Notes: generated by a model not told the origin, from the sequence alone. Positions 34,336 to 48,238 are shown, numbered from the stretch's first letter. The stretch is DNA of 64,000 nucleotides from Hippasteria phrygiana (GCA_037893225.1 JAZGUH010000204.1:1488001-1552000); one strand, 5' to 3'. Program-made: numbers and translations.

Positions 34336-37300
34336 AGATATTACTTTTCAACTGAATCGGACTTGTACTTCTGTAGATATAAGGCTTCAAAAATGCCCCT
34401 TTAAGATGACTTTACGTGCAATGTGATGACGTCATCATAATGTTGTCAATTTTCATCTATAAACCTACTGGGCTACCTAGATATTACTTTTCAACTTAAT
34501 CAGATTTGTACTTCTGTAGATATATGGCTTCAAATAATGCCCCTTTAAGATGATGTCACGTGACATGTGATGACGGCATCATGTCATGTCAAATTTCATC
34601 TATAAACCTGCAGACCTACCTGAATATTACATTTCAACTTAATTGAAATTGTATTTCTGTAGATATATGGCTTTCGAAAATGTCCCTTTAAGATGACGTC
34701 ACGTGACATGTGATGACGTCATCATGACGTAAAAGTTCCACACACATTCCGAGCAGTTGGTGTAAGTGTCTGCCAAGTTTAAAAGTAGCGAAAGTGGCCG
34801 GTATAAGAAAGAAAACATGTACAAATGCTATGGGCAATAGTCTAGCGACTTGAAAAAAGACTAGAAATCAACCCTTTTTATAGAAAGCATGCCACACGAA
34901 AGCCTTGGTTATCTGCCCTACCCAGAATTCCTTTGTGTTATATTGAATTTGGTCTAAATTTTGAAATGGCTGCTATTTCTTACTTGAGTGAGCCACGATC
35001 ATGAAATTTTGGAATTAGGTACAGCAAAATTCAATGTATACATTTTTGTAATCGGACCGACCCTTACATGCGTAAACAAATACCCATTTTTGATGACGTC
35101 ATCATGACGTCACACAATTTTCGCTTTTTAGGGCATATCTTTGAGACATACAAAGCTGTAACAAAAATAATTTTGAAAATATCTTGTTTTGTAAGCTAGA
35201 TATATTGAAAAGAATGTTACGATTTTCAAAATTCAAAAATTCATAAAAAATCACGTGATGACGTCATCATGACGTAAAAGTTCGGCACACATTCTGAGCA
35301 TTTGGTCTAAGTGTCTGTTAATAAAGGCAATCGGTTGCTTAAAAGTAGCCAAAGTGCCGGTAAGAAAGAAAACGTGTACAAATGCTATGGGCAAAAGTCT
35401 GAAAAAAGGTAAATTGTGTTTGTGGACAAACACAGGGCTGTTTCGGTGACGTCATCACGACATCACATTTATATGTAGGTATCTATGACATATTAAACAA
35501 ACCTATTACAAAATGAATTTCGAAATTAGCATGTACTGTTGATGAGATATGACTTAAAGGTTCAAAACCTTAAAAATTACTATAAAATTGTATGACATTA
35601 TCATGACGTCACATCAATTTTCACCTATAACTAATGCTGGGTTACCTAGAACTTAATCGGACTTGTACTTCTGTAGATATATGGCTTCAAATAATGCCCC
35701 TTTAAGATGATGTCACCTGTCATGTCATGACGTCATCATAATGTCATGTCAATTTCTATCTATAACACCCGGTGGCATACCTAGATATTACGTTTGAACT
35801 TAATCAGACTTGTACTTTTGTAGATATGTCTTCGAAAAGTGCCCCTTTAAGATGACGTCATCGTGACGTAAAAGTTCGGTACACATTCTGAGCAGTTGGT
35901 CTAAGTGTCTGCCAAGTTTAAAAGTACCCAAAGTGCTGGTAAGAAAAATGAACGTGTACAAATGCTATGGGCAATAGTCTAGGGAATGCCCCTTTAAGAT
36001 GACATCACGTGACATGTGATGACTCCATCATAACGTCATGTCAATTTTCATCTAACACCTGATGGCATACGTAGATATTATGTTTCAACTTAATCGGACT
36101 TGTACTTTTGTAAATATATGGCTTCGAAAAATGCCCCTTTAAGATGACGTCACGTGACATGTGATGACGTCATCATGACGTAAAAGTTGGTCTAAGTGTC
36201 TGCCAGTTTTAAAAGTACCAAAAGTACAGTGCCAGTAAGAAAGAAAACGTGTACAAATTTTATGGGCAATATTCTAGCGACTTGAAAAAGGACTAGAAAT
36301 CAACCCTTTTTATAAACAGCATGCCACATTTAAGCCATGGATATCTGCCCTTCCCAGAATTCCTTTGTGTTATATTGAATTTGGTCAAAATTTTCAAATG
36401 GCTGTTATTTCATACTTGAGTGAGCCACGATCATGAAAATTTGGAATTATGTAGAGAAAAATTCAATGTATACCGGTACATATTTTTAATTAGACCGACC
36501 CTTATGTGCGTCTTATATATGTTTTCAATAAACACGTTTTTGATGACGTCATCATGACGTCACACGATTTTTCGCTTTGAGACATACCAAAGCTATAACA
36601 AAAGGAATTTTGAAAATATCTTGTTTTGTTTGCCAGATACATGTATATTCAAAAGAATGTTACAATTTTAACATTTCAAAAATTCATAAAAAATAACGTG
36701 ATGACGTCATCATGAGGTAAAAGTTCGGCATACATTCTGAGGAGTTGGTCTAAGTGTCTGCCAAGTTTAAAGGCAATCGGCTGCATAAAAGTAGACAAAG
36801 CGCCGGTTAGAAAGAAAACGTGTACAAATGCTATGGGAAATAGTCTGAAAAGGGAAAAAAAAATATAAACTAGAAACTGGTGTTTGTGTACAAACACAGG
36901 GCTGTTTCGGGTGTTTTTGTTTTTTTTGTGGGAGTATGATTCTAATTCTTGATGAGATATCAATGGTAGATGAAACAAAATCTTGTTTTACATTCAAGCA
37001 ATTACGTATCCTTAATCATAATTGTTTTGGAAATGTGAGCATACTTGCAGTTTGTGACCATGATGATGTCATTGTGATGTCACACATTTTGCACATTCAT
37101 ATGTAAGTACCTATCACCTAACAAATGTATTACAAATTGTTTTTTGAAATTAGCATGTAGGTTTGATGAGATATGGCTTTGGGGTTTAAAAACTTAAAAA
37201 TTACTAGAAAATCGTATAATGATGTCATCATGACGTCATGTAATTTTTGTCAATAACGCCTGCTAGCATACCTACATATCACGTTTCAATTTCATTGGAC

Positions 37301-39430
37301 TTGTAATTCTGTAGATATATGGCTTCGAAGAATCCACCTTTAAGATGACGTCACGTGACATGTGATGACATCATAATGTCATGTCAATTTTCATCTATAA
37401 ACTTGCTGGCCTACTTAGATATTACATTTCAACTTAATCGAACTTGTAATTTTGTTTATATATGGCTTCAAAAACTGCCCCTTTAAGATGACGTCACGTG
37501 ACATGTGATGACGTCATCATAACGTCAATTCAATTTTTATCTAAAAACCTACTGGGCTACCTAGATATTACTTTTGAACTTAATCGGACTTGTGCTTTTG
37601 TAGACATATGGCTTCAAAAACTGCCCCTTTAAGATGACGTCACGTGACATGTGATGACATCAATTATGATAATGTCATGTCAATTTTCAGCTATAAACCT
37701 ACTGGGCTACCTAGATATTACTTTCAACTTAATCGAATTTGTACTTTTGTAGATATATGGCTTCAAAAACTGCCCCTTTAAGATGACGTCACGTGGCATG
37801 TCATGACGTCAGCAAGAGGTAAAAGTTCGGCACACATTGTGAGCAGTTAGTCTAAGTGTCTGCCAAGTTTAAAAGTACCCAAAATGCCTGTAAGAAAGAA
37901 AACGTGTACAAATGCTATAGGCAATAATCTAGCGAGTGCCCCTTTAAGATGACACCACGTGACATGTTATGACTTGATCATAACGTCATGTCAATTTTCA
38001 TCTATAACACCAGGTGGCATACCTTACGTTCCAACTGAATCGGACTTGTACTTTTGTAGATATATGGCTTCGAAAAATGCCCCTTTAAAATGACGTCACG
38101 TGACATGTGATGACGTCATCAGGACGTAAAAGTTCGGCACACATTGTGAGCAGTTGGAGTAAGTGTCTGCCAAGTTTAAAAGTAGCCAATGTGGCCGGTA
38201 AGAAAGTAAACGTTTACAAATGCTATGGGCAATATTCTATCGACTTGAAAAAATAATTTTTTTATGACGTCATCATGACGTCACACAATTTTCGCTTTTT
38301 AGGGCATATCTTTGAGACATACCAAAGCTATAACAAAAAGAATTTTGAAAATATCTTGTTTTGTTCGCTAGATATAGTGAAAAGAATGTTACGATTATAA
38401 AACTTCAAGAATTCAGCGACTTGAAAAAAGACTACAAATCAACCCTTTTTATAAACAGCATGCACATTTAAGCCATGGTTATCAGCCCTTCCCAGAATTC
38501 CTTTGTGTTATATTGAATTTGGTCTACATTTTGAAATGGCTCCTATTTCTTACTTGAGTGAGCCACGATCACGAAATTTTGGAATTAGGTACAGGAAAAT
38601 TCAATGTATACATTTTTGGAATCAGATTGACCCTTACATGCGTTAAAAAAAATAATATTGTTGATGACGTCATCATGACGTCACACAATTTTCGCCATTT
38701 AGGGCATATCTTTGAGACATACCAAAGCTGTAACAAAAATAATTTTGAAAATATCTTGTTTTGTTCGCTAGATATATTGAAAAGAATGTTACGATTTTAA
38801 AACTTCAAAAATTCAGCGACTTGAAAAAAGACTAGAAATCAACCCCTTTTATAAACAGCAAGCTCATAATAGCCATGGTTATCAGCCCGTCCCAGAATTC
38901 CTTTGTGTTATATTGAATTTGGTCTAAATTTTGAAATGGCTGTCATTTCTTACTTGAGTGAGCCACGATCATGAAATTTTGGAATTGGGTACAGGAAAAT
39001 TCAATATATACATTTTTGTAATCGGATTGACCTTTACATGCGTTAACAAAAAAACTAATTTTTGATGACGTCATCATGACGTCACACAATTTTCGCAATT
39101 TAGGGCATATCTTTGAGACATACCAAAGCTATAGGAAAAATAATTTTGAAAATATCTTGTTTTGTTCGCTAGATATAATTTAATGAATGTTACGATTTTC
39201 AAAATTCAAAAATTCATAAAAAATCACGTGATGACGTCATCATGACGTAAACGTTCGGCATGCATCCTGAGCAGTTGGTCTAAGTGTCTGTTAAGTTTAA
39301 AGGCAATCGGCTGCATAAAAGTAGCCAAAGTGCCTGGCAGAAAGAAAACGTGTACAAATGCTATGGGCAAAAGTCTGAAAAAGAAAAAAAAAAAAAAGAA
39401 AAAGAAAAAAAAAAGAAAAAAACAAAAATC
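34336..39430 (-). mobile_element. CRE-dyad repeat block
   Basis: It starts as the continuation of the unit broken by the 11.4-kb element. Type C units (CCCCTTTAAGATGACGTCAC then GTGACATGTGATGACGTCAT) alternate with type B (TTAGGGCATATCTTTGAGAC) and type D (CCCAGAATTCCTTTGTGTTA, CTTGAGTGAGCCACGATCAT) spacers. Hairpin ends lie at 35416-35433 (CTAG lost) and 36880-36897 (variant GTGTTTGTGTACAAACAC, CTAG at 36870-36873). It ends in an A-rich tail at about 39378-39430. Confidence 0.65.
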
Positions 39431-39836
39431 TTAACGAAAACAAGGGCTGTTTCGGAAAACTTCCGAAACAGCCAAAAAAAAAAAAAAGAAAAAAAAAAAA
39501 ATCTTAACGAAAACAAGGGCTGTTTCGAAAAACTTTCGAAACAGCAAAAAAATACAAATCTTAACGAAAACAAAGGCTGTTTCAGAAAACTTCCTAAACA
39601 GCCAAAAATTGGCAATCTCTGATTGTCTGTTGACTAGGCAGTGACAATCTGGTATGATCAATCGTGAGTTTCCTAATTGGCTGTTTCAGAAACTTGAAAC
39701 AGCCCTTGTTTTTGTTAATTTTTATTTTTTTGGCTGTTTCGGAAACTTTTCCGAAACAGCCCTTGTTTTCGTTAAGATTTTATTATTATTTTGTTGGCTG
39801 TTTTGGAAACTTTTCCAAAACAGCCCTTGGTTTCGT

Positions 39837-39870
<34 letters not shown>

Positions 39871-39950
39871 GGCTGTTTCGGAAACTTTTCCGAAACAGCC
39901 CTTGTTGGCTGTTTCAAAAGTTTTTCGAAACAGCCCTTGTTTTTGTTCTG
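39431..39950. repeat. Cluster of eight small foldback hairpins
   Basis: Copies of a roughly 45-bp foldback (GGCTGTTTCGGAAACTTTTC with its inverse CCGAAACAGCC, then CTTGTTTTCGTTAAGA and a T-run) start near 39431, 39504 and 39561 in one orientation and 39677, 39731, 39794, 39869 and 39905 in the other. Arms differ between copies (TTTCGG, TTTTGG, TTTCGA) with the partner arm changed to match. Confidence 0.85.
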
Positions 39951-40400
39951 TTGCGGCGATTGTGTAGTTTAGTACACTTTCGCCCAGGCATGTACACAAT
40001 CTACTTGAAAATTGTTCGTTTTGCCATATTCAGAAGAAAGGGCCACGTCGAAGAACATCTGCAGGGTTTTTTTGAGTGAAATCTGTAGTTAAGAGGGCAA
40101 AAAATACGCGACTGCGCAATACCCCGTTGTACACGGGTATAATGCTGGTCGGAGAGTAGGGGCTGGGTCGGGGTTGACCTAGCCAAAACGTGACCCGTGT
40201 AAGAAAATCATATTTTTCGCCTTGAAAAACCTTTTCAAATCACAAAAGCACGTGTCATTGGAATTCAGAGAAGTCTACTTTAGTGACAAAAAATGCTTTT
40301 GGAAGAATCAAATGCTCCAGGCGCTAACATGAACACAATTAATACGCAAATCCTAAACTACACAATACCCGCTATTTTGGTTTCTTCATTAAGCTAAATT
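39951..40400. other. Unassigned sequence at the strand switch
   Basis: No gene seen. It contains a short palindromic GTACACGGGTAT / ACCCGTGTAAG arrangement at about 40128-40202. Confidence 0.4.
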
Positions 40401-41330
40401 TTCTGACCGGCACTTTGGTCACTAAACAACATCAGATCTTAATCAAACTTAACACAAACAAAGACCCTAAGCTCAAATAGTGTGCCGAAGTGTGACGTCA
40501 CGATGACGTCATCACGGGTTACGTGACGTCATCATAAAGGTGCATTTTTCAAAGGCCCATATCTAGAGAACCGTAGGTCCGATTGCCTTTAAACCTGGTA
40601 TGTTGGTGAGCCACCACGTGTTATAGATGAAAATTGAGGTGACGTCATGATGACGTCGTCATACGATTTTATTGTAATGTTTAAGTTTTTGAATCTTAAA
40701 GTTTCTTCAAGCCATATCTCATCGACAGAACATGCTAAATTCAAAAATTCTTTTTGTAATAGATTTGTTAGCTCCTATACTCTTTCACATAAATAGGAAA
40801 AATGTGTGACGTAATCATGACGTCATCAAAAATGTGCTTTTTTGAAACACATATAAGGGTAAGTCCGATCGTCATAAAAATTGGTGGGTAGGCAGATATT
40901 GTCAATAGCATGCAAAATCCGAAGTGACGTCATTGTGACGTCATCGGTTGATTTTCTAAAAAATGTTCAATGTTTCAAATTTCAATGTACTCTTAAAATT
41001 TTACACTGTCATTGATGACATTGACTCTAGACTCGACCCAGGCCAAGACCACGTTGCAAATGTTTGCTTTGACAAGTACCGTTGTGATGACGTCATCATG
41101 GGTCACGTGACGTCATCTTAAAGGTGCACACTTTAAGGTCCTATATCTAGAGAACCGTACTTCCGATTGGGTGCAGTCTTAATGCTGATAGGCCAGAATT
41201 TGTTACAGATAAAAAAAATTGATGTGACGTCATGATGATGTCATCATGACGTCATCTAGAGGTCATTAAATTCAAGTCAAAATTTGGTATATTTAGCAAT
41301 CTCTTATGACAAAAACCTTCGGAAGTTTTA
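40400..41330 (+). repeat. CRE-dyad repeats in opposite orientation
   Basis: The units match the 30679-33193 type but read on the other strand (TCTAGAGAACCGTAGGTCCG, CTCATCGACAGAACATGCTA, TGACGTCATGATGACGTC). No hairpin end is visible; the block is truncated. Confidence 0.65.
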
Positions 41331-43009
41331 TACACTGTATTTTTGTGTACCTAATTCCAAGTTCCCATGATCATAGCTCACTCCAGCGTCAAAATATACC
41401 CATTTCAATATTTAGCTCCAAAACAATATGATAAAGGAATTTTTGGAAGGCAGTGTAACCATGGGTGTTATGTAGCGCGTCCTCGGGGCGTTTCTCAACC
41501 GGTGGCTTTGGCTTGGGTTTGGGCTTGGGCTTCGTCTCCAGCTATTTCCCAGTCCCATTGCCAATCTGAAGGCTTGGATACGTAAATAGATGAACACGCT
41601 CTGGCTCTGGGTTAAAGTATAAGACTTTGATGTACATGTAGCAAAAACAAATCTGGGAACATAAAATTACGCGAACCCGAAGCCCAAGCCATTTTTGAGA
41701 AATGCCCTTAATTCATCCTATAACTACACTCCAACGTAAACCTATGTGCATCATTGCGCTACGTACATCACTGCTCCGTATATATATATATACACGGAGC
41801 AGTGCTATACGTAGCGCAATACTACACATAGGTTTACGTTGCATAATATACGAGCTTGCAGCATATCAATGTCGTACAGACTGCATGGGTTTTCTTCGAT
41901 GTGCCTCTCGGAATTGAACAGTAAATTTCACTTTTTATCCGGATGGTAAGTGAACCTTAGTACCTCTATCTTAATAATTGAACTCTACTTGTTCCTCAAG
42001 TGGCATATCTGGTATTTTGGTGGCCGTTTTAAGGGTGAAATCCGATGTTTTTGTTGGGTATTCTGACGTACCTAATTAATGAATAGGAAAATGCCGCACA
42101 CGTACTTGGACCCTACTATTGCCAGATCATATCCAAATGTGCAAAAAGCGAGGGTCCAGGTTACTCGGACTAGATGTGCATGTACTAGGTATACAAACCA
42201 ATGCTAAGGGCAGCAGGCAACCTTGTCACCGCGGTTCAAAAACGTGCTTTACTCCATACACTTTGTGCCCTTCTTTTTCTACACAGGACTTTTGGTGCAA
42301 GTGTCTAAATATGCGCTCGAGTGACCATAACGTGCTATAAGATTGCGGAAATAATGTACACATTTGTTAAAATTACACGTGACTGTTCTGATCACTTCCT
42401 TCATCTAAATCTATGGCTGTTGCTGTGAACGCGAGATAAACAACATTTTAGCACGGAGTTTCAGCGAAGTCAAGCTTAGAAAACCACATTTATCTCAGGT
42501 AAGCATGTAGAAAAAAGGAATATTTCAGTTATAAGACCACACAATCTCAAAAGGTTTTCGCACTGTGCATATAACGTCGCGTAATTTAAACTCACACGTT
42601 GTCAGCAAATTCTATTTCTTTGTACGTGTAAAATACACATTGTACGTAAAGAGTTTGATGTTTAAAATAGAAACTTTGAAATAATTTACCACAATACCCT
42701 CATTAAAATCAGTCAGGAATAGCCAAATCTTGGAAAATAACAAACCCCCCCTTGATAAAGGTGTGACAGTCTAAACATACGACCTGTTATTTCAAGATTC
42801 ATGTCAGCAAAATTAGTAAAAACTAATGAGGCAGAAATAAACACCTATGTTCCACTTTGAGTGACCATACTGTGCCAAGAGCATCTAATTTCACAGAAAA
42901 AACAAGCCTTCTTTCCTTGTATTGCACAAACAATTCCCAATTAGTCTCAAAATTAAAGGTTGTGCCAAGTTTTTACACAAATTTTGCAAGATTTTGCTGT
43001 TCCGGATTC
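41331..43009. other. Unassigned sequence with one long hairpin
   Basis: Apart from the hairpin at 41732-41841 and a GGCTTGGGTTTGGGCTTGGG microrepeat near 41509, nothing is recognised. Confidence 0.4.
41732..41841. repeat. 110-bp hairpin with TA-repeat loop
   Basis: The arms CAACGTAAACCTATGTG... and ...CACATAGGTTTACGTTG pair over about 49 bp with around six mismatches; the loop is TATATATATATATA. The arms also contain ATTGCGCTACGTA and ACTGCTCCGT with their inverses. It could be a miniature foldback element or a precursor-like RNA hairpin. Confidence 0.85.
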
Positions 43010-45010
43010 GATATAACACAAAGGAATTCTGGGAAGGGCAGAAAACCATGGCTTTCATGTGGCATGCTGTCTATAAAAAGAGTTGATCTCTAGTCGTTTT
43101 TCAAGTCGTTAGACAAGTCGCAGGCAGACCCTTACACCAACTGCTCAGAATGTGCGCCAAACTTTTACGTCATGATGACGTCATCACATGTCACGTGACG
43201 TCATCTTAAAGGGGCATTTTTTGAAGCCATATATCTACAAAAGTACAAGTCCGATTAAGTTGAAAAGTAATATCCAGGGTAGCCAAGCAGGTTTATAGCT
43301 GAAAATTGACATGACATTATCATGATTGATGTCATCACATGTCACGTGACGTCATCTTAAAGGGGCAGTTTTTGAAGCCATATATCTACAAAAGCACAAG
43401 GCCGATTAAGTTAATAAGTAATATCTAGGTAGCTCAGTAGCATGAATGTAAAACAAGATTTTGTTTGATCTACCATTGATATCTCATCAAGAATCAGAAT
43501 CAAACTACCACAAAAAAAACAAAAACACTCGAAACAGCCCTGTGTTTGTACACAAACACCAGTTTCTAGTTTTTTTTTTCTTTTTTTTTTTCTTTTTCAG
43601 CCAAATTTCTTTCTTACCGGCACTTTGGCTACTTTTAAGCAGCCGATTGGCTTTAAACTTGGCAGACACTTAGACTAACTGCTCAGAATGTATGCCGAAC
43701 ATTTACGTCATGATGACGTCATCACGTGATTTTTTATGAATTTTTGAAATTTCAAAATCGTAAAATTCTTTTCAATATATCTAGCGAACAAAACAAGATA
43801 TTTTCGAAATTCTTTTTGTTATAGCTTTGGTATGTCTCAAAGATATGCCCTAAAAAGCGAAAATTGTGTGACGTCATGATGACGTCATTAAAAATGTGGT
43901 TTTTTTTTAACGCATGTAAGGGTCAATCCGATTTCAAAAATGTATACATTGAATTTTTCTGTACGTAATTCCAAAATTTCATGATCGTGGCTCACTCAAG
44001 TAAGAAATAACAGCCATTTCAAAATTTGGACCAAATTCAATATAACACAAAGGAATTCTGGGAAGGGCAGATAACCATGGCTTAAATGTGCATGCTGTTT
44101 ATAAAAAGGTTGATTTGTAGTCTTTGTTCAAGTCGCTGAATTTTAAAATTGTGTAAATCGTAACATTCTTTTCAATATATCTAGCGAACAAAACAAGATA
44201 TTTTCAAAATTTGTTTTGTTATAGCTTAGGTATATCTCAAAGATATGCCTTAAAAAGCGAAAATTGTGTGACGTCATGATGACGTCATCACATGTCACGT
44301 GACGTCATCTTAAAGGGGCATTTTTTTGAAGCCATACATGTATATCTACAAAAGTACAAGTCCGATTAAGTTGAAACGTAATATCTAGGTATGCCACCGA
44401 GTGTTATAGATGAAAATTGACATGACATTATGATGTCATCACACGTCACGTGACGTCATCTTAAAGGGGCAGTTTTTGAAGCCATATATAAACAAAAGTA
44501 CAAGTTCGATTAAGTTGAAATGTAATATCCTGGTAGGTCTGCAGGTTATCTACAAAAGTACAAGTTCGATTAAGTTGTAACGTGGTATCTAACATGAATT
44601 TTAAACAATATTTTATAATTCTTTTTGTAATAGATTTTTAGGTCATACACACAGAAATATATATGTGAAAAATGTGTGACGTCTGATGACGTAATCATGG
44701 TCATCAACTCCTTGTATGCTCACATTTCCAAAACGATTATGAATAAGCCTGCGTGATTGCTTGACCTGTCGTAGACGACCATGAATGTAAAACGAGATTT
44801 GTTGATCCACTATTGAAATCTCAAGAATCAGAATCAAACTACCAAACACCCCCAAAACGAAACAGCCCTGTGTTTGTCCACAAACACCAACCGCATGCCT
44901 CTAGTTTTTTTTTTGGCTGTTTTGGAAACTTTTCCAAAACAGCCCTTGTTTTCGTTAAGATTTTTTTTTTTTTCTTTTTTTTTTTTTTTGTGCTTCTTTT
45001 TCAGCCAAAT

Positions 45011-45337
45011 AATAATAATTTGGGAGGCTAATCATCCTTACTCGCAGCTGGGATGCTGAATTGCGAAGGACGCGGCTACAACATGGTCGAGTCACTGGCA
45101 CGTAAAGGCGCCTCATCGGCCTACATCGACCCACATATGACCACGGAGCACAGCCAGAGATCGAAAGTGTTTGATTTTTCCGGAGGGAGGAAAGCCGGAG
45201 GACCCGGAGAAAAACCCTCGTGGCACAGGAGAGAACCAACGCACAACTCTACTCACATATGGTCCGAGCCGGGAATCGAACCCGGGCCACATTGGTGAGA
45301 GGCGAGCACTTTACGCACAAGCCACCCATGCCACCCT
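45011..45337 (-). mobile_element. tRNA-derived SINE
   Basis: On the minus strand the head has a tRNA-like A box (TGGCTTGTGCGTAAAGTGC, near 45315) and a perfect B box GGTTCGATTCC at 45272-45282 within CCCGGGTTCGATTCCCGGC. A body with CGAGGGTTTTTCTCCGGG and CTCCGGCTTTCCTCC follows, a module I recall from widespread invertebrate SINE superfamilies (MetaSINE-like; name uncertain). The tail is AAATTATTATTATT. It interrupts the unit start CAGCCAAAT / TAGCATTTGTACACG, so it postdates that unit. Confidence 0.85.
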
Positions 45338-48238
45338 TAGCATTTGTACACGTTTTCTTTCTTACTGGCACTTTGGCTACTTTTATGCTGCCGATTGGCT
45401 TTAAACTTGGCAGACACTTAGACTAACTGCTCAGAATGTATGCCGAACATTTACGTCATGATGACGTCATCACGTGATTTTTTATGAATTTTTGAAATTT
45501 CAAAATCGTAAAATTCTTTCCAATATATCTAGCGAACAAAACAAGATATTTTCAAAATTCTTTTTGTTATAGCTTTGGAATGTCTCAAAGATATGCCCTA
45601 AAAGAAAAAAAATGTGTGACGTCATGATGACATCATCAAAAATGTGCTTTTTTAAAACACATATAAGGATAGGTCCGATCGTCATGAAAATTGGTGGGTA
45701 GGTAGATACTGTCACTAGGATGCTGAATCCGAAGTGACGTCATGATGACGTCATCACGTGATTTTTTATGAATTTTTCAAAATTTGAAAATCGTAACATT
45801 CTTTTCAATATATCTGGCGAACAAAACAAGATATTTTCAAAATTCTTTTTGTTATAGCTTTGGTATGTCTCAAAGATATGCCCTAAAAAGGAAAAAAATG
45901 TGTGACGTCATGATGACGTCATCAAAAATGTGCTTTTTAAAAACACATATAAGGATAGGTCCGATCGTCATGAAAATTGGTGGGTAGGTAGATACTGCCA
46001 CCAGCATGCCAAATCTGAAATTACGTCATGATGACGTCATCACGTGATTTGTTATGAATTTTTGAAATTTTGAAATCGTCAAATTCTTTTAAATATATCT
46101 CGCAAACAAAACAAGATAGTTTCAAAATTCTTTTTGTTATAGCTTTGGTAGGTCTCAAAGATATGCCCTAAAAGGGAAGAAAATGTGTGACGTCATGATG
46201 ACGTCATCAAAAATGTGCTTTTTTAAAACACATATAAGGATAGGTCCGATCGTCATGAAAAGTAGTGGGTAGGTAGATACTGTAACTAGCATGTAAAATC
46301 TGAAATGATGTCATGATGACGTCATCGTCAATTTTTTTATGATTTTTGAAATTTCATTTTAATCACAATTTTACACAAAAATACAAAACAGCCCTGTGTT
46401 TGTCCACAAACACTGTACCAGATGTCTAGTTTTCCTTTTTTTTCCTTTTCAGACTATTGCCCATAGCATTTGTACACGTTTTCTTTCTGACCGGCACTTT
46501 GGCTACTTTTAAGCAACCGATTGCCTTTAAACTTAACAGACACTAAAAGACCCACTGGTCAGAATGCATGCCGAACTTTTACATCATGATGACGTCATCA
46601 CGTGATTTTTGAAGAATTTTTTAATTTTGAAAATCATAACATTCTTTTCAATATATCTAGCGAACAAAACAAGATATTTTCAAAATTCTTTTTGTGATAG
46701 CTTTGGTATGTCTTAAAGATATGCCCTAAAAGGCGAAAATTGTGTGACGTCATGATGACGTCATCAAAAATGTTTTTTTTTGTAAACGCATGTAATGGTC
46801 AATCCGATTACAAAAATGTATATATTGAATTTTCCTCTCCCTAATTCCAAAATTTCATGATCGTGGCTCACTCAAGTAAGAAATAGCAGCCATTTCAAAA
46901 TTTAGACCAAATTCAATATAACACAAAGGAATTCTGGGAAGGGCAGATAACCATGGCTCAAATGTGCATGCTGTTTATAAAAAGTGTTGATTTGTAGTCT
47001 TTTTTCAAGTCGCTAGACTATTGCCCATAGCATTTGTAAACGTTTTCTTTCTTACCGGCCAATTTGGCTACTTTTAAACTTGGCAGAATTACACCAACCG
47101 GTCACAATGTGTGCTGAACTTTTACGTCATGATGACGTCATCACATGTCACGTGACGTCATCTTAAAGGGGCATTTTTCGAAGCCATATATCTACAGAAG
47201 TACAAATCCGATTCAGTTGAAACGTAATGGTATGCCACCGGGTGTTATAGATAAAAATTGACATGACGTTATGATGAAGTCATCACATGTCACGTGATGT
47301 CATCTTAAAGGGGCATTCACTGCACTATTTCCTATAGCATTTGTACACGTTTTCTTTCTTTCTGGCACTGTACTTTTGGTACTTTTAAAATTGGCAGACA
47401 CTTGAACCAACTACTCAGAATGTGTGCCAAACTTTTACGTCATGATGACGTCATCACATGTCACGTGACGTCATTTTAAAGGGGCATTTTTCGAAGCCAT
47501 ATATCTACAAAAGTACAAGTTGATTAAGTTGACACGTAATATCTGCGTATGCCACCGGGTGTTATAGATGAAAATTGACATGACGTATGTCACGTGATGT
47601 CATCTTAAAGGGGCATTCACTAAGCTATTCCCCATAGCGTTTGTACACGTTTTCTTTCTTTCTAGCACTGTACCTTTGGTACTTTAAAAATTGGTAGACA
47701 CTTAGACCAACTGCTCACAATGTGTGCCGAACTTGTACGTCATGATGACGTCATCACATGTCATGTGACGTCATCTTAAAGGGGCAGTTTTTGAAGGCAT
47801 ATATCTACAGAAGTAGAAGTTCGATTAAGTTGAAATGTAATATCGAGTTAGCCCAGTAGGTTTATAGATGAAAATTGACATGACATTATGATGACGTCAT
47901 CTTAAAGGGGCATTATTTGAAGCCATATATCTACAAAAATACGTGTCCGATTCAGTTGAAAAGTAATTTCTAGGTAGCCCAGTAGGTTTTATAGATGAAA
48001 ATTGACTTGATTTTTAATATTGTAACATTCTTTTCAATATATCTGGCGAACAAAGCTTTGGTTTGTCTCAAAGATATGCCCTAAAAGGCGAAAATTGTGT
48101 GACGTCATGATGACGTCATCAATTTTCTTTTTTTTCACGCATGTAAGGGTCAATCCGATCACAAAAACGATCACAAAAATGTATACATTGAATTTTCCTG
48201 TACCTAATTCCAAATTTTCATGATCGTGGCTCACTCAA

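Noticed and set aside
39361..39661. Phe-rich frames near poly-A/poly-T (for example 39361-39615 minus)
   Set aside because: They arise from T-runs and foldback hairpins and have no conserved domain.
45272..45282. A functional tRNA gene
   Set aside because: A and B boxes are present but no acceptor stem closes around them and a SINE body follows, so it is a SINE head.
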